Below are positions 47,831-58,960 of a stretch of 64,000 nt of DNA, one piece after another. The DNA is taken from the NCBI GenBank assembly GCA_018340805.1, contig JACMZG010001914.1, positions 43,839,095 to 43,903,094 of the forward strand. The letters are read 5' to 3'. The stretch's first letter is position 1, and the number at the start of each line of letters is the position of its first letter. Under the pieces are notes generated by a model that saw nothing but the letters and a program-made list of their open reading frames with translations, did no database searches and was not told the origin of the DNA. The position numbers and the translations under genes were made by a program. The DNA comes from Microvelia longipes. Taxonomy: Eukaryota; Arthropoda; Insecta; Hemiptera; Veliidae.

Positions 47831-48623
47831 GAAAGGGCCCCGCGTAATCTACACCCGAGTGTAGAAAAGGTTTAGATTGAGTTACTCTAGGTTTAGGTAA
47901 ATCGGCCATAAGTGGAAAAATAGGTTTAGGGCGAGCACGAAAACATAAATTACAAGAATGAACTCTCTGACGCACGAGTCCACGACCACCGAGTATCCAG
48001 AATTTTTGTCTAATAAGGCAAAGAACAAGAGTCGGCCCGGTGTGAAAATTAGATTTATGATAGAAATCGATAAGATTGTAGACAAATGCGTCCTTCTTGG
48101 GCAACAATATTGGATGCTTTGTAGAAAAGTTTAAATCAGAGTGAGAGAGCCGGCCCCCGACCCTAATTATCTTATTTATAGGGTCAATAAAAGGATTTAG
48201 TTTTTGAATAGACGAGGGGCATGGCCGGTTATTTTTTATACAATCATATTCATGAGAAAAATACTCTTTTTGAATAAATTTACAGAATTTAATTTCAGTG
48301 GAATCGAATTCAGAAGGATAAACGAATCTATTGTAAGTTTTATCACTATCACGACGTAAATGTTTAAAGCGAAAAATATAAGAGGAGACGCGTATTAATA
48401 TATCATAATCCAGGTATTTATTTATTAAGAAACGAAACATACAAAGCTCATTACGTTCAGTATAGTTTGTATTAATAAACACTTTGCTTGTCTTTTCTTC
48501 GTCAATTATTAATTCATCCCTAGGCGGACTTACGGCCGAAACCGGCCAAAGGTTAGGATCCTCAATTAGCCATTGAGGGCCAGAAAACCAGAGTTGGTGT
48601 TTTAGTAATTCTTGAGGCGTCAA
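47831..48623 (-). pseudogene. BEL integrase N-terminal part, core deleted, copy 1
   Basis: Contains an HHCC zinc-binding region (YHKSNFHTG, then VHSCNLCFRARP) and the first catalytic aspartate in HSGVDYAGPFL. The segment that should follow, with the second aspartate, is absent: the D codon (47847-47849) and the E of FGGLWE (47746-47748) are only about 34 codons apart. The integrase should therefore be inactive. The frame here is continuous from TPQELLKHQLWFSGP, the RNase H/integrase linker. Confidence 0.85.
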
Positions 48624-49460
48624 ACCTCGACTTAAACAATCTGCGGGGTTTCAATACCCGATACATGCTTCCATTTTAATGTAAATGGAGCGGCTTGAAT
48701 TTGTTTAACACGATTAGAAACAAAAGAATTCCATCGGTTTGAAGAAGAAAAATCCAGTATAAAGCGATCGAGGAATCAGTAAAAGCATAAAAACAAGAAA
48801 AAATAAAAATAGGTTTATATGAATCAATGACAAAAGAGTAAAGTTGTGCGAGAAGATTAGCCGCACATAATTCCAATCTAGGAATAGTTAAAATATTTTT
48901 CTTAGCGACTTTTGTGCGAGAAGCTAAAAGAGTTACGCGGACTTCACTATCAATTACTGTACGCACATATATGACAGCTCCATAAGCTTTGAGGCTAGCG
49001 TCACAAAAACCAATAAGCTCTGCCTTAACTTCAGGCTGGAGACCGATATAACGTTATCTTAATGGTTTTTTGGCAGGTAATTGTTTAAAAAATAAAACCC
49101 ATTTCTTCATAATACTAGACTTAGGGTCTAACTTAGTGTCCCAAGCGACTTGTAGAGTCCATAGTTCGTGAAGTAAAAGTTTTATAAAAACAGTAATAGG
49201 CGATAAAAATCCTAGAGGATCGAATATTCGGGCTAACAAAGATAAAATCTCTCTTTTAGTTTCAGCTCTATCGGGAATAATACGTCGTATATAAAAATAT
49301 CACAAGATGCGGTCCAACGAAGTCCTAAAATTTTTAAAGTTAGGTTACTATCTATGTTAAAATTATTGGTAGGCATTTTTACTTCTTCAGGTAGAGTATT
49401 TAAAAATAAAGTAGAGTTTGAACACCATTTTACTAAGTCGAAACCTGCGGACTTAAACAT
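48624..49460 (-). pseudogene. BEL connection and RNase H-like region, copy 1
   Basis: Reads LLARIFDPLGFLSPITVFIK, the hallmark after the BEL RT, then GFCDASLKAYGAVIYVR and SRTKVAKKN with IPRLELCAA, the RNase H-like acidic residues. It is split into at least three frames, with indels near 48760, 49055 and 49290. At several of these copy 2 is in frame, which points to base errors in this copy rather than ancient decay. Confidence 0.85.
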
Positions 49461-49465
49461 AGCAA

Positions 49466-50676
49466 CTAATTCTTGATAAGCGAGCGAAGCCAGCGATAAA
49501 TTTGGAAAACTACGACAGTAATCATCAATATAAAAATCATTTTTATATATGCTAAAGCATTAGGCCATAATTCGGCGAGTCCATGGCTAACTGTATTAAA
49601 GTCCTTTGCGCTAGATATGGAGAAGGTTTGACACCGAAAGTTACAGTATTTAGAGTATAAACAGCTACACATTCGTCTGGAGAAAATCTCCAGAGAAATT
49701 TTTGATATTTACGGTGCTCCTCGTTTATCAGTATCTGCAGAAACATCTGCTTTAAGTCAGCGGTTACGGCGATTTCATAAGCGCGAAATCTCAATAAAAG
49801 AGAGCGTAGGTCGGTATGAAGTTTAGGTCCCGTGTATAAAACATCATTTAGCGATAAACCTGATGAAGTGGGGGCGCTAGCGTTCCAAACAACGCGTAAT
49901 TTCATGGAAATACTATCAGGTTTCAGAACATGGTGATGGGGTAAAAAAACCCTCATCAGAGCTATCTAAACAGAGCGATATATGACCTAAATTTAAATGA
50001 TCTTGAATAAAAGAATGATATTGTTCTTTAATATTAGGTTGTAGATCTAAGCGTTTTTCTAGAGATAAAAAACATTGCATGGCCTTAAACCAAGAGCTTC
50101 CTAAGTCAGTAGGAGGTCGTTTAAACGGTAAAGCTACAGAATAACGACCATCAGCGTGTCTTGAAACAGAGCGCGTAAAAATATTTCACATTCATGGTCA
50201 GATGACAAAATCGAAGGAGTAAAAGCGTTATTGGGAATATCTTCCAAATCCCAAAATTTAGAAACAAGTTTTTCTAAATTAGAATCTTTATCTTCTAGAA
50301 GAGTGCAGTAAGTGCAAGTGTTATTAAGTGGCAAGACGTCAGAGGCTTGCCCCATAAGAATGTATCCAAGACAAGACCTGAGCGCGACCGGAGCGTCTTT
50401 AGGGCCATAAATATTACCTGCGTTTAGTAGATAAGGAAAAATCGATGCCCCTAAAATTAAATGTATTTCACTAGGAGTATCATAGTTATCATCGGCTAAT
50501 ATTAGACCTTCTAAATGGGAAAATACATTTTGAGTAACAACAGAAGCACTAGGTAAGACACCCGTAACCTCGTCCATAACTAGAGCGTCAACGGTAAAAC
50601 TATGTTTATTATCTAAGCGAGAAAAAAAGTAAAGCGAGTAGAATTTAATTGGATGCTTCACAGAACCAACACCCAA
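49466..50676 (-). pseudogene. BEL reverse transcriptase region, copy 1
   Basis: Includes RVVWNASAPTSSGLSLND and LYTGPKLHTDLRSLLLRFR, the first catalytic aspartate in VTADLKQMFLQI, and FGVKPSPYLAQRTL. After a frameshift, FYIDDYCRSFPNLSLASLAY carries the YxDD active site (YIDD) on the minus strand around 49520-49540. Extra indels relative to copy 2 lie near 50186, 49948 and 49579. The frameshift just before YIDD is common to both copies. Confidence 0.9.
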
Positions 50677-50689
50677 AATATATGTATCT

Positions 50690-50978
50690 ATTTTTCTTTT
50701 TCTAAGTCCTAACTTATCACAACATTCTGTAGTAATAATATTAGATTGACTTGCAGAATCAAGCAGAGCGCGTAGCGTGTGAGTTTTTGATTATTATCTT
50801 TCACCAAAACTTTAGCGGTTGAAAGTAATACGGAGGTTTTATTATTTGATTTATTAGGATTATGAGAGGAACAAGATATTGAGGCACTATTGCTATCAGA
50901 ATGAGGCATGGTTTGAACTTCAGCGGTAGTTAAAACAGTAACCGAAGGTTCATTAGTTGTAGTTTCACTAGAAGGTTT
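50690..50978 (-). pseudogene. BEL aspartic protease region, copy 1
   Basis: The segment MPHSDSNSASISCSSHNPNK leads to VLLSTAKVLV and, after an indel, to the LLDSASQSNIIT motif and CDKLGLRKRKI. This is the DSA-type active site of the retropepsin-like domain of BEL/Pao polyproteins. In copy 1 the frame breaks between KDNNQ and the active site. Confidence 0.8.
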
Positions 50979-50982
50979 ACTC

Positions 50983-52284
50983 TCACTTACGAGTAGATTT
51001 ACATTGTGAACTACTGCGCAAATGTGATAAACAATTTAGGCAGAAGCCTTTTTGCTTGACGAGCGATAGTCTATCGTGAGTTTTCATTTTCTTAAACTCT
51101 GGACAAAAATATAAAGCATGCTGTTCTTTAGAACAGACCTGACATGATTTAAAGCCGTTATTTACATGTAAAGAGTGGGACGGTCTAATGGAATTAGTAT
51201 TAAAATAATTAGGCTTTTTACTATTATTATTAAAAGTAGGGGTAGAGCCTTGATTTTTATTAGCAGGTTGCCTAGCAAGAAGTTTAGCGTGTTCCCTTAA
51301 AAATGAGACAAGTTGAGTAAAAGTAGGAATTTTATCTAAGTTTGATTGACTCGGCGTTCTATGATTAGGCGTAGTAGAATCGGATCGGTTAGAGATATTT
51401 TGAGAAGCTGTAAGAGATATAGAATTTTCAAACTGACGTACCGTGTCGGGATGCAAACGAGATAAGGCTAAATGAAATAATAAATAATCAGAATGGTCAG
51501 GTAATTTTATATTAAGATAAGCTTTAGCGGGAGAAACAAAGCCTTGTAAGAAAGCATCTAAGCTAGAAGTTGTTTCCTTATGAGGCTGCTTAAACTGAAG
51601 TAGATTATCGACGTATGAAGATGCTAAGATACGAGGGTCTTCATATCGTTCTATTAAAGCTTCCCATATGACAGAAAAATCTTCCTGAACTCCAGGTAGT
51701 TCGGTGATAAAACATTTCGCTTTATCTTTAAGAGCTTCTTTTAAAAAATAAATCTTTTGACTATCAAGTAAATTAGGATCATCACATATAACCGCTTTGA
51801 AAGTTTGATACCAAAGTGGCCATTCTTGTGGCTTCCCATTAAAAGTAGGTATAGGGAAGTCCGGAAGTTTAATTTTGGAAACAAGTCCTTTGTTATGATT
51901 ATTAGCGTTACTGCTATTAGAAATATTAGCAGAAAGATTAGCGGCATCTAATTCTGACAGTTTAGCTTTAACATGAGTGTATAAATCATCAAATGAGTTG
52001 ATTGATTGATAATTAACAACATAAGCATCATTTAGATCTAAATTTAATGAATTAATATTCTCTACGACTTCATAATATTCTATCTCAGTGTCTGGGAGTC
52101 TGACACAGCGAGCACGAAACAACGGAATATTAGATTCGACGTTTAAACTTTGAATTAAATCAAAGGCGTTTTGCATACGCAAATATAAAGTCTCGCGTTT
52201 GGCTTCTAATAATTTGAGGCGTTTTTTAGCACTCCTAGCCGAGCCAGGAGACAGTGGCTCTTTCTCACGAGGCATTATAAACAA
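50983..52284 (-). CDS. BEL gag-like protein, copy 1 (433 aa open)
   Basis: ATG at 52284 opens 433 codons. The N-terminus MFIMPREKEPLSPGSARSAK is basic. The middle, with KLPDFPIPTFNGKPQEWPLW and SLDAFLQGF, matches the gag-associated DUF1759 domain of BEL/Pao elements. The C-terminus has two cysteine/histidine knuckles: Cys381, Cys384, His389, Cys394, and Cys415, Cys418, Cys428. The second is atypical and ends at a stop five residues later. Normally the frame would continue into protease, so a frameshift or small deletion after the second knuckle is likely. In copy 2 this frame is broken near 60900. Confidence 0.88.
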   Translation of the reverse strand: MFIMPREKEPLSPGSARSAKKRLKLLEAKRETLYLRMQNAFDLIQSLNVESNIPLFRARCVRLPDTEIEYYEVVENINSLNLDLNDAYVVNYQSINSFDDLYTHVKAKLSELDAANLSANISNSSNANNHNKGLVSKIKLPDFPIPTFNGKPQEWPLWYQTFKAVICDDPNLLDSQKIYFLKEALKDKAKCFITELPGVQEDFSVIWEALIERYEDPRILASSYVDNLLQFKQPHKETTSSLDAFLQGFVSPAKAYLNIKLPDHSDYLLFHLALSRLHPDTVRQFENSISLTASQNISNRSDSTTPNHRTPSQSNLDKIPTFTQLVSFLREHAKLLARQPANKNQGSTPTFNNNSKKPNYFNTNSIRPSHSLHVNNGFKSCQVCSKEQHALYFCPEFKKMKTHDRLSLVKQKGFCLNCLSHLRSSSQCKSTRK

Positions 52285-52721
52285 CTTCTAAAAATGAATA
52301 AGATTTAAAACAAGAAAAATGGCGAAAAAAATAAAAATAGGCGAGTGACGTCTTTTTTAAAGAGCTGATCGAACAGATTTCGAATATAGCAAAAATAAAA
52401 TTGTCGAAAAAGCTATACCTTAGCAAAAGCGTCGTAAAGAATTAGATAAATTCATTTAAGTATATAATAAGGAAGAAATTAGCGGTAATGTTGACATAAA
52501 TCATATGACTTATCAAAACAAAGGCGAGATTAAATACGTAACAAGAGGGAGTAGTATCGAGGAAAACTCTCCCTCCCTGACTAGATACAGCGCAAGTAAA
52601 ACAAGGATAGAAGGGTTTAAAAAATCTATAATTAGACTATATGACAATAATAATATTAGGCGCGTAAAGATTGTAATAACTGATAAGCGTGATACAAATA
52701 TCCGACTCGGAGGCCAAAATA
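52285..52721 (-). other. BEL 5' leader, copy 1
   Basis: 437 bp between the 5' LTR and gag ATG, holding the primer-binding site and presumably the packaging region. A 75-codon frame on the plus strand is incidental. Confidence 0.7.
52702..52716 (-). other. candidate tRNA primer-binding site, copy 1
   Basis: Minus-strand TGGCCTCCGAGTCGG starts five bases after the 5' LTR end. TGG is the complement of a tRNA CCA end. I could not assign the tRNA. Confidence 0.6.
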
Positions 52722-53232
52722 TGTTGGGTTAGCGTAAATCGAAGGACTGTATTTAGCGTCAGCGCTTTACTTGCCCTCAAGCACTGCGGGCGTTTTTTGA
52801 GCGTGGAAACATGATACATATAATATAAGAAAATAATAAAAAGAAAGTACAGCTTACCGAAGTAATTAATCCCAAATTGAAGATGAGGCGGCAAAGTGAA
52901 GGGTGTAAAGTGTAGGGTGTATTAGCATGTATATAATGTTATATGTTTTAGGCCTGTGTAAATAAATTATTATAAAAGAAACCTGGTTTCATGAGGGTGA
53001 AATAAAGATGAACTCAAACGGATATTTTTACTTTACGGCACATTTAAATAAGCGAAACTCAAAATAAAATCTACTTCGGAATACTAATTAAAATCTGCGA
53101 GAGCGGGATGTTCAACAGTACAACGACAAGCGGCAAGTGCGTGTGCGTGTAGGTTTCACAAGCCCTAGCTAACCTTACTCATAGACGTACTAATATAATT
53201 GATAAAATAAAGAAATAGATGCGGCCTAAACA
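52722..53232 (-). repeat. BEL 5' LTR, copy 1
   Basis: 511 bp. Minus-strand TGTTTAGG...CTAACCCAACA gives the usual TG...CA ends. It abuts (AT)n on its outer side. Confidence 0.92.
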
Positions 53233-53299
53233 TATATATATAATATATATATATATATATTATATATTATATATATATAATTATATATAATATATATAT

Positions 53300-53351
<52 letters not shown>

Positions 53352-53370
53352 ATATATTATATATATATAT
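53233..53370. repeat. (AT)n between BEL LTR and type B foldback
   Basis: AT dinucleotide with several TATTATAT breaks. Both neighbouring elements appear to have inserted into it. Confidence 0.95.
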
Positions 53371-55486
53371 ACAGGGTGTACAAAATAAACTCCCTTCCCG
53401 AAAGGAGGTGGTACTACAACTAATTTCCAACAAAATACTTCATATTAACTACAGTCCATTTTCAACCGTTCTCCCACAAGGTCAAGTTTTATGATTTTAA
53501 AAAACGCGTTGACTTAATTCATAAAATGACCAATTGTGGCTAAACTATAACTGCTAGCTTCACAATATTGGTTTCGTTGGAAAGCTGAGAAAATTTGCTA
53601 TAAGACCACTCACTTGTATTTTCAAAAACAATTTATCATAACAGCCAAAAATTTGCATGAAATCAAAAATTAGTAAAATTTTATGATTTTCCAAAAAATT
53701 TGAAGTTACTTTGATGAGAAACTAGCAAACTTGAGAACCTCTTGGTTTCAGGAAAACTACCTTGTTTACTCCTCTTTAAGTCAATACCCATATCATTATA
53801 TGTTGATACGGTGATTTTTTCAGAAAAAGCAAAAATAGGCTCAAAAAACACGCTAAAAATGACTCTTACAGAAGTGATTTCTGTATAGTAGTCCAAGAGC
53901 CAGACGCAAAAAACGTGACCGTCTAGCCCCAAAGGTTTAACCCACTAGATCGACTTATTCTGGCTTCCTGATAATGAATCAGGTGGTCTGCCGTTTCAGA
54001 TAAGGGAATTTTAGCCCCGGGCCCCTTTAAAATCCGAAAATGACCCCAAATTCTGTTTTCGCCCAATAACGGTGTTCCTATTGATTTTATCTAAAAAGTT
54101 AAAGGGTTGTTTTTTAAAGTTTATTAAATTTGTGATAAATCCATTTTTTAACCATCAAAATCGGTCCAGTAAAACCGGAGATACAAATGTGAAAGATTAC
54201 CGAAAAAACATCTAAAAGCATACATTTTTGTCCAAAAACGCACAAAAACCTTAAAATGTCATGTTTTTCCATATTAACATGTTTAAGAATTAGGCAGACT
54301 TAAAAATCATGCATATTCTGTTAAACTGCAGGTAATTAGAGTTGTTCTAGAGAAAGAAGTCAGCACAGCTTTATATGTGATGACTTAATGACCGACATAT
54401 AATGCTGAAAGATAGGTAAAAGCTTGAATTTCAGAAAAATACACTTTTTTCAGCATTATATTTTATGTCGGTCATTAAGTCATCACATATAAAGCTGTGC
54501 TGACTTCTTTCTCTAGAACAACTCTAATTACCTGCAGTTTAACAGAATATGCATGATTTTTAAGTCTGCCTAATTCTTAAACATGTTAATATGGAAAAAC
54601 ATGACATTTTAAGGTTTTTGTGCGTTTTTGGACAAAAATGTATGCTTTTAGATGTTTTTCGGTAATCTTTCAACATTTGTATCTCCGGTTTTACTGGACC
54701 GATTTTGATGGTTAAAAAATGGATTTATCACAAATTTAATAAACTTTAAAAAACAACCCTTTAACTTTTTAGATAAAATCAATAGGAACACCGTTATTGG
54801 GCGAAAAACAGAATTTGGGGTCATTTTTCGGATTTTAAAGGGGCCCGGGCTAAAATTCCCTTATCTGAAACGGCAGACCACCTGATTCATTATCAGGAAG
54901 CCAGAATAAGTCGATCTAGTGGGTTAAACCTTTGGGCTAGACGGTCACGTTTTTTGCGTCTGGCTCTTGGACTACTATACAGAAATCACTTCTGTAAGAG
55001 TCATTTTTAGCGTGTTTTTTGAGACTATTTTTGCTTTTTCTGAAAAAATCACCGTATTAACATATAATGAATGGGTATTGACTTAAAGAGAGTAAACAAG
55101 GTAGTTTTCCTGAAACCGAGAGATTCTCAAGTTTGCTAGTTTCTCATCAAAGTAACTTCAAAATTTTTGGAAAATCATAAAATTTTACTAATTTTGATTT
55201 CATGCAAATTTTTGGCTGTTATGATAAATTGTTTTTGAAAATACATGTGAGTGGTCTTATAGCAATTTTCTCAGCTTTCCAACGAAACCAATATTTTGAA
55301 GCTAGCAGTTATGTTTAGCCACAATTGGTCATTTTATGAAGTTAAGTCAACGCGATTTTTAAAATCATAAAACTTGACCTTGTGGAGAACGGTTGAAAAT
55401 CGGACTGTAGTTAATATGAAGTTTTTTGTTGGAAATTAGTTGTAGTACCACCTCCTTTCGGGAAGGGAGTTTTTATTTTGTACACC

Positions 55487-55490
<4 letters not shown>
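53371..55490. mobile_element. type B foldback element, 2.1-kb giant palindrome
   Basis: Starts ACAGGGTGTACAAAATAAAC and ends TTTATTTTGTACACCCTGT. The arms of ~1035 bp are near-perfect inverted copies around a ~40-bp centre near 54405-54445. TATATA flanks both sides. The outer ~500 bp of each arm shares ordered blocks with type A (ACAGGGTGT; GAGGTG; CAACCGTT.TCCCACAAGG; GAAAGCTGAG). The inner half begins with GTCCAAGAG, like the end of type C. There is no transposase; the minus frame 53681-53932 lies in the arm. The inverted arms would fold into long dsRNA if transcribed. Confidence 0.85.
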
Positions 55491-55523
<33 letters not shown>

Positions 55524-55532
55524 TATATATAT

Positions 55533-55619
<87 letters not shown>
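55491..55619. repeat. (AT)n running into gap
   Basis: AT dinucleotide truncated by the 1000-N gap. Confidence 0.95.
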
Positions 55620-56619
55620 NNNNNNNNNNNNNNNNNNNNNNNNNNNNNNNNNNNNNNNNNNNNNNNNNNNNNNNNNNNNNNNNNNNNNNNNNNNNNNNNN
55701 NNNNNNNNNNNNNNNNNNNNNNNNNNNNNNNNNNNNNNNNNNNNNNNNNNNNNNNNNNNNNNNNNNNNNNNNNNNNNNNNNNNNNNNNNNNNNNNNNNNN
55801 NNNNNNNNNNNNNNNNNNNNNNNNNNNNNNNNNNNNNNNNNNNNNNNNNNNNNNNNNNNNNNNNNNNNNNNNNNNNNNNNNNNNNNNNNNNNNNNNNNNN
55901 NNNNNNNNNNNNNNNNNNNNNNNNNNNNNNNNNNNNNNNNNNNNNNNNNNNNNNNNNNNNNNNNNNNNNNNNNNNNNNNNNNNNNNNNNNNNNNNNNNNN
56001 NNNNNNNNNNNNNNNNNNNNNNNNNNNNNNNNNNNNNNNNNNNNNNNNNNNNNNNNNNNNNNNNNNNNNNNNNNNNNNNNNNNNNNNNNNNNNNNNNNNN
56101 NNNNNNNNNNNNNNNNNNNNNNNNNNNNNNNNNNNNNNNNNNNNNNNNNNNNNNNNNNNNNNNNNNNNNNNNNNNNNNNNNNNNNNNNNNNNNNNNNNNN
56201 NNNNNNNNNNNNNNNNNNNNNNNNNNNNNNNNNNNNNNNNNNNNNNNNNNNNNNNNNNNNNNNNNNNNNNNNNNNNNNNNNNNNNNNNNNNNNNNNNNNN
56301 NNNNNNNNNNNNNNNNNNNNNNNNNNNNNNNNNNNNNNNNNNNNNNNNNNNNNNNNNNNNNNNNNNNNNNNNNNNNNNNNNNNNNNNNNNNNNNNNNNNN
56401 NNNNNNNNNNNNNNNNNNNNNNNNNNNNNNNNNNNNNNNNNNNNNNNNNNNNNNNNNNNNNNNNNNNNNNNNNNNNNNNNNNNNNNNNNNNNNNNNNNNN
56501 NNNNNNNNNNNNNNNNNNNNNNNNNNNNNNNNNNNNNNNNNNNNNNNNNNNNNNNNNNNNNNNNNNNNNNNNNNNNNNNNNNNNNNNNNNNNNNNNNNNN
56601 NNNNNNNNNNNNNNNNNNN
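55620..56619. other. assembly gap of exactly 1000 N
   Basis: Same fixed length as the first gap. The predicted open frames across it are artefacts. Confidence 1.
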
Positions 56620-56647
56620 CTTGCGATAAAAAAAATAAACTAATCTT

Positions 56648-57297
56648 CTAAAATAAAGTAGAAAAAAAAAGTTCCTGCTGAAGCGTCCTACTGGAAAGTA
56701 AAGGACACAATTTAACTACAGGTCGACGATATAGGGAATCGCTTATACGAATAGTAGCAACTCGAATAGTATTGTCGGAACCCGGATGCAGTTCTTCTAT
56801 CACGGCTAAAGGCCACAGCAAAGGCGGAAAATCGTCCTTCTGAACAACCACTACCGTACCTATCTTTATCGGGTTAGTAGCAGTATTCCACTTCTCTCTG
56901 CTTTGAAGAGTAGTAGATATTCTACGTGCCAACGGCGCCAAAATCTTTGAACCAAGTTATCCAATAATTGGTAACGAGATAAGTGATTAATCGGTTCGAG
57001 TTCTACTGCAGTAGCAGGTAATTCAGACAGTGGAACTTGAAGCAAAAAATGCGCAGGAGTAAGAGGCGCAAGATCGTTAGGGGTCAGAGCGTAGCAAACC
57101 TAAAGGGCGGCTGTTTAAAAGAGCCTCTATTTGGGTTAAAACAGTATAAAATTCTTCCATACTTAATATGATTTTGTGATACGTATTGTAACCTTCATAG
57201 TTAGATATAAGCTTAAACAAATGGGTTTTGACACATTTAACTTGGCTTTCCCACAATCCTCCAAAATGTGGAGCAGACGGGGGGGTACACATCCATT
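56648..57297 (-). pseudogene. BEL integrase C-terminal part, copy 2
   Basis: Contains PPSAPHFGGLWESQVKCVK, LNSRPLGLLRSDP and the C-terminal segment QKDDFPPLLWPLAVIEELHP, to the true stop after FFSTLF at 56648. It is broken near 57080 and near 56930 by single-base changes, but is in frame where copy 1 is shifted near 47330. Confidence 0.85.
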
Positions 57298-58114
57298 TAA
57301 TACGACTCTTAGACAGAGCTGTGCTGTCTAAGAAAGGGCCCGCGTAATCTCAAGTGTAGAAAAGGTTAGATTGAGTTACTCTAGGTTTAGGTAAATCGGC
57401 CATAAGTGGAAAAATAGGTTTAGGGCGCACGAAAACATAAATTACAAGAATGAACTCTCTAACGCACGAGTCCACGACCACCGAGTATCCAGAATTTTTG
57501 TCTAATAAGGCAAAGAACAAGAGTCGGCGCGGTGTGAAAATTAGATTTATGATAGGAATCGATAAGATTGTAGACAAATGCGTCTTCTTGGGCAACAATA
57601 TTGGATGCTTTGTAGAAAAGTTTAAATCAGAGTGAGAGAGCCGGCCCCCGACCCTAATTATCTTATTTATAGGGTCAATAAAAGGATTTAGTTTTTGAAT
57701 AGACGAGGGGCATGGCCGGTTATTTATACAATCATATTCATGAGAAAAAATACTCTTTTTGAATAAATTTACAGAATTTAATTTCAGTGGAATCGAATTC
57801 AGAAGGATAAACGAATCTATTGTAAGTTTTATCACTATCACGACGTAAATGTTTAAAGCGAAAAATATAAGAGGAGACGCGTATTAATATATCATAATCC
57901 AGGTATTTATTTATTAAGAAACGAAACATACAAAGCTCATTACGTTCAGTATAGTTTGTATTAATAAACACTTTGCTTGTCTTTTTTCTTCGTCAATTAT
58001 TAATTCATCCCTAGGCGGACTTACGGCCGAAACCGGCCAAAGGTTAGGATCCTCAATTAGCCATTGAGGGCCAGAAAACCAGAGTTGGTGTTTTAGTAAT
58101 TCTTGAGGCGTCAA
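57298..58114 (-). pseudogene. BEL integrase N-terminal part, core deleted, copy 2
   Basis: Has the IRVGGRLSHSDLNFSTKHP and LLDKNSGYSVV-type frames of the zinc-binding region, split by indels near 57585, 57750 and 57990. The deletion between the first aspartate region and PPSAPHFGG is at the same place as in copy 1. Confidence 0.8.
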
Positions 58115-58185
58115 ACCTCGACTTAAACAATCTGCGGGGTTTTCAATACCCGATACATGCTTCCATTTTAATGTAAATGGAGCGG

Positions 58186-58955
58186 CTAGAATTTGTTTAA
58201 CACGATTAGAAACAAAAGAATTCCATCGGTTTGAAGAAGATAAAATCCAGTATAAAGCGATCGAGGAATCAGTAAAAGCATAAAAACAAGAAAAAATAAA
58301 ATAGGTTTATATGAATCAATGACAAAAGAGTAAAGTTGTGCGAGAAGATTAGCCGCACATAATTCCAATCTAGGAATAGTTAAAATATTTTTCTTAGCGA
58401 CTTTTGTGCGAGAAGCTAAAAGAGTTACGCGGACTTCACTATCAATTACTGTACGCACATATATGACAGCTCCATAAGCTTTGAGGCTAGCGTCACAAAA
58501 ACCAATAAGCTCTGCCTTAACTTCAGGCTGGAGACCGATATAACGTGGTATCTTAATGGTTTTTATGGCAGGTAATTGTTTAAAAAATAAAACCCATTTC
58601 TTCATAATACTAGACTTAGGGTCTAACTTAGTGTCCTAAGCGACTTGTAGAGTCCATAGTTCGTGAAGTAAAAGTTTTAAAAAACAGTAATAGGCGATAA
58701 AAATCCTAGAGGATCGAATATTCGGGCTAACAAAGATAAAATCTCTCTTTTAGTTTCAGCTCTATCGGGAATAAATACGTCGTATATAAAAATATCACAA
58801 GATGCGGTCCAACGAAGTCCTAAAATTTTTAAAGTTAGGTTACTATCTATGTTAAAATTATTGGTAGGCATTTTTACTTCTTCAGGTAGAGTATTTAAAA
58901 ATAAAGTAGAGTTTGAACACCATTTTACTAAGTCGAAACCTGCGGACTTAAACAT
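58186..58955 (-). pseudogene. BEL connection and RNase H-like region, copy 2
   Basis: KKWVLFFKQLPA through GFCDASLKAYGAVIYVR to IPRLELCAANLLAQLYSF is continuous over 139 codons, better preserved than in copy 1. LLARIFDPLGFLSPITVF lies in the next frame upstream (58677-58955). Confidence 0.87.
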
Positions 58956-58960
58956 AGCAA

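Larger units (their letters stand above)
46460..53232 (-). mobile_element. BEL/Pao LTR retrotransposon, copy 1 (both LTRs)
   Basis: Two ~510-bp LTRs (46460-46966 and 52722-53232) bracket a minus-strand gag-protease-RT-RNase H-integrase order, the order of BEL/Pao elements. A primer-binding site and polypurine tract sit beside the LTRs. There is no envelope gene. The LTRs are nearly identical over their length, implying a recent insertion. The open frames are broken by several 1-base indels, and the integrase core has an internal deletion shared with copy 2. Confidence 0.93.
47121..54492. repeat. second large duplication, copy 1
   Basis: BEL interior, 5' LTR, (AT)n and the first half of the type B foldback. 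Repeated at 56620-64000 with an offset of about 9.5 kb. Confidence 0.9.

Noticed and set aside
53681..53932. 83-codon minus ORF repeated at 63190
   Set aside because: It lies wholly in the arm of a palindromic element and is repeated only because the element is duplicated.
55426..56643. Long open frames across the second gap
   Set aside because: (AT)n and N translation only.
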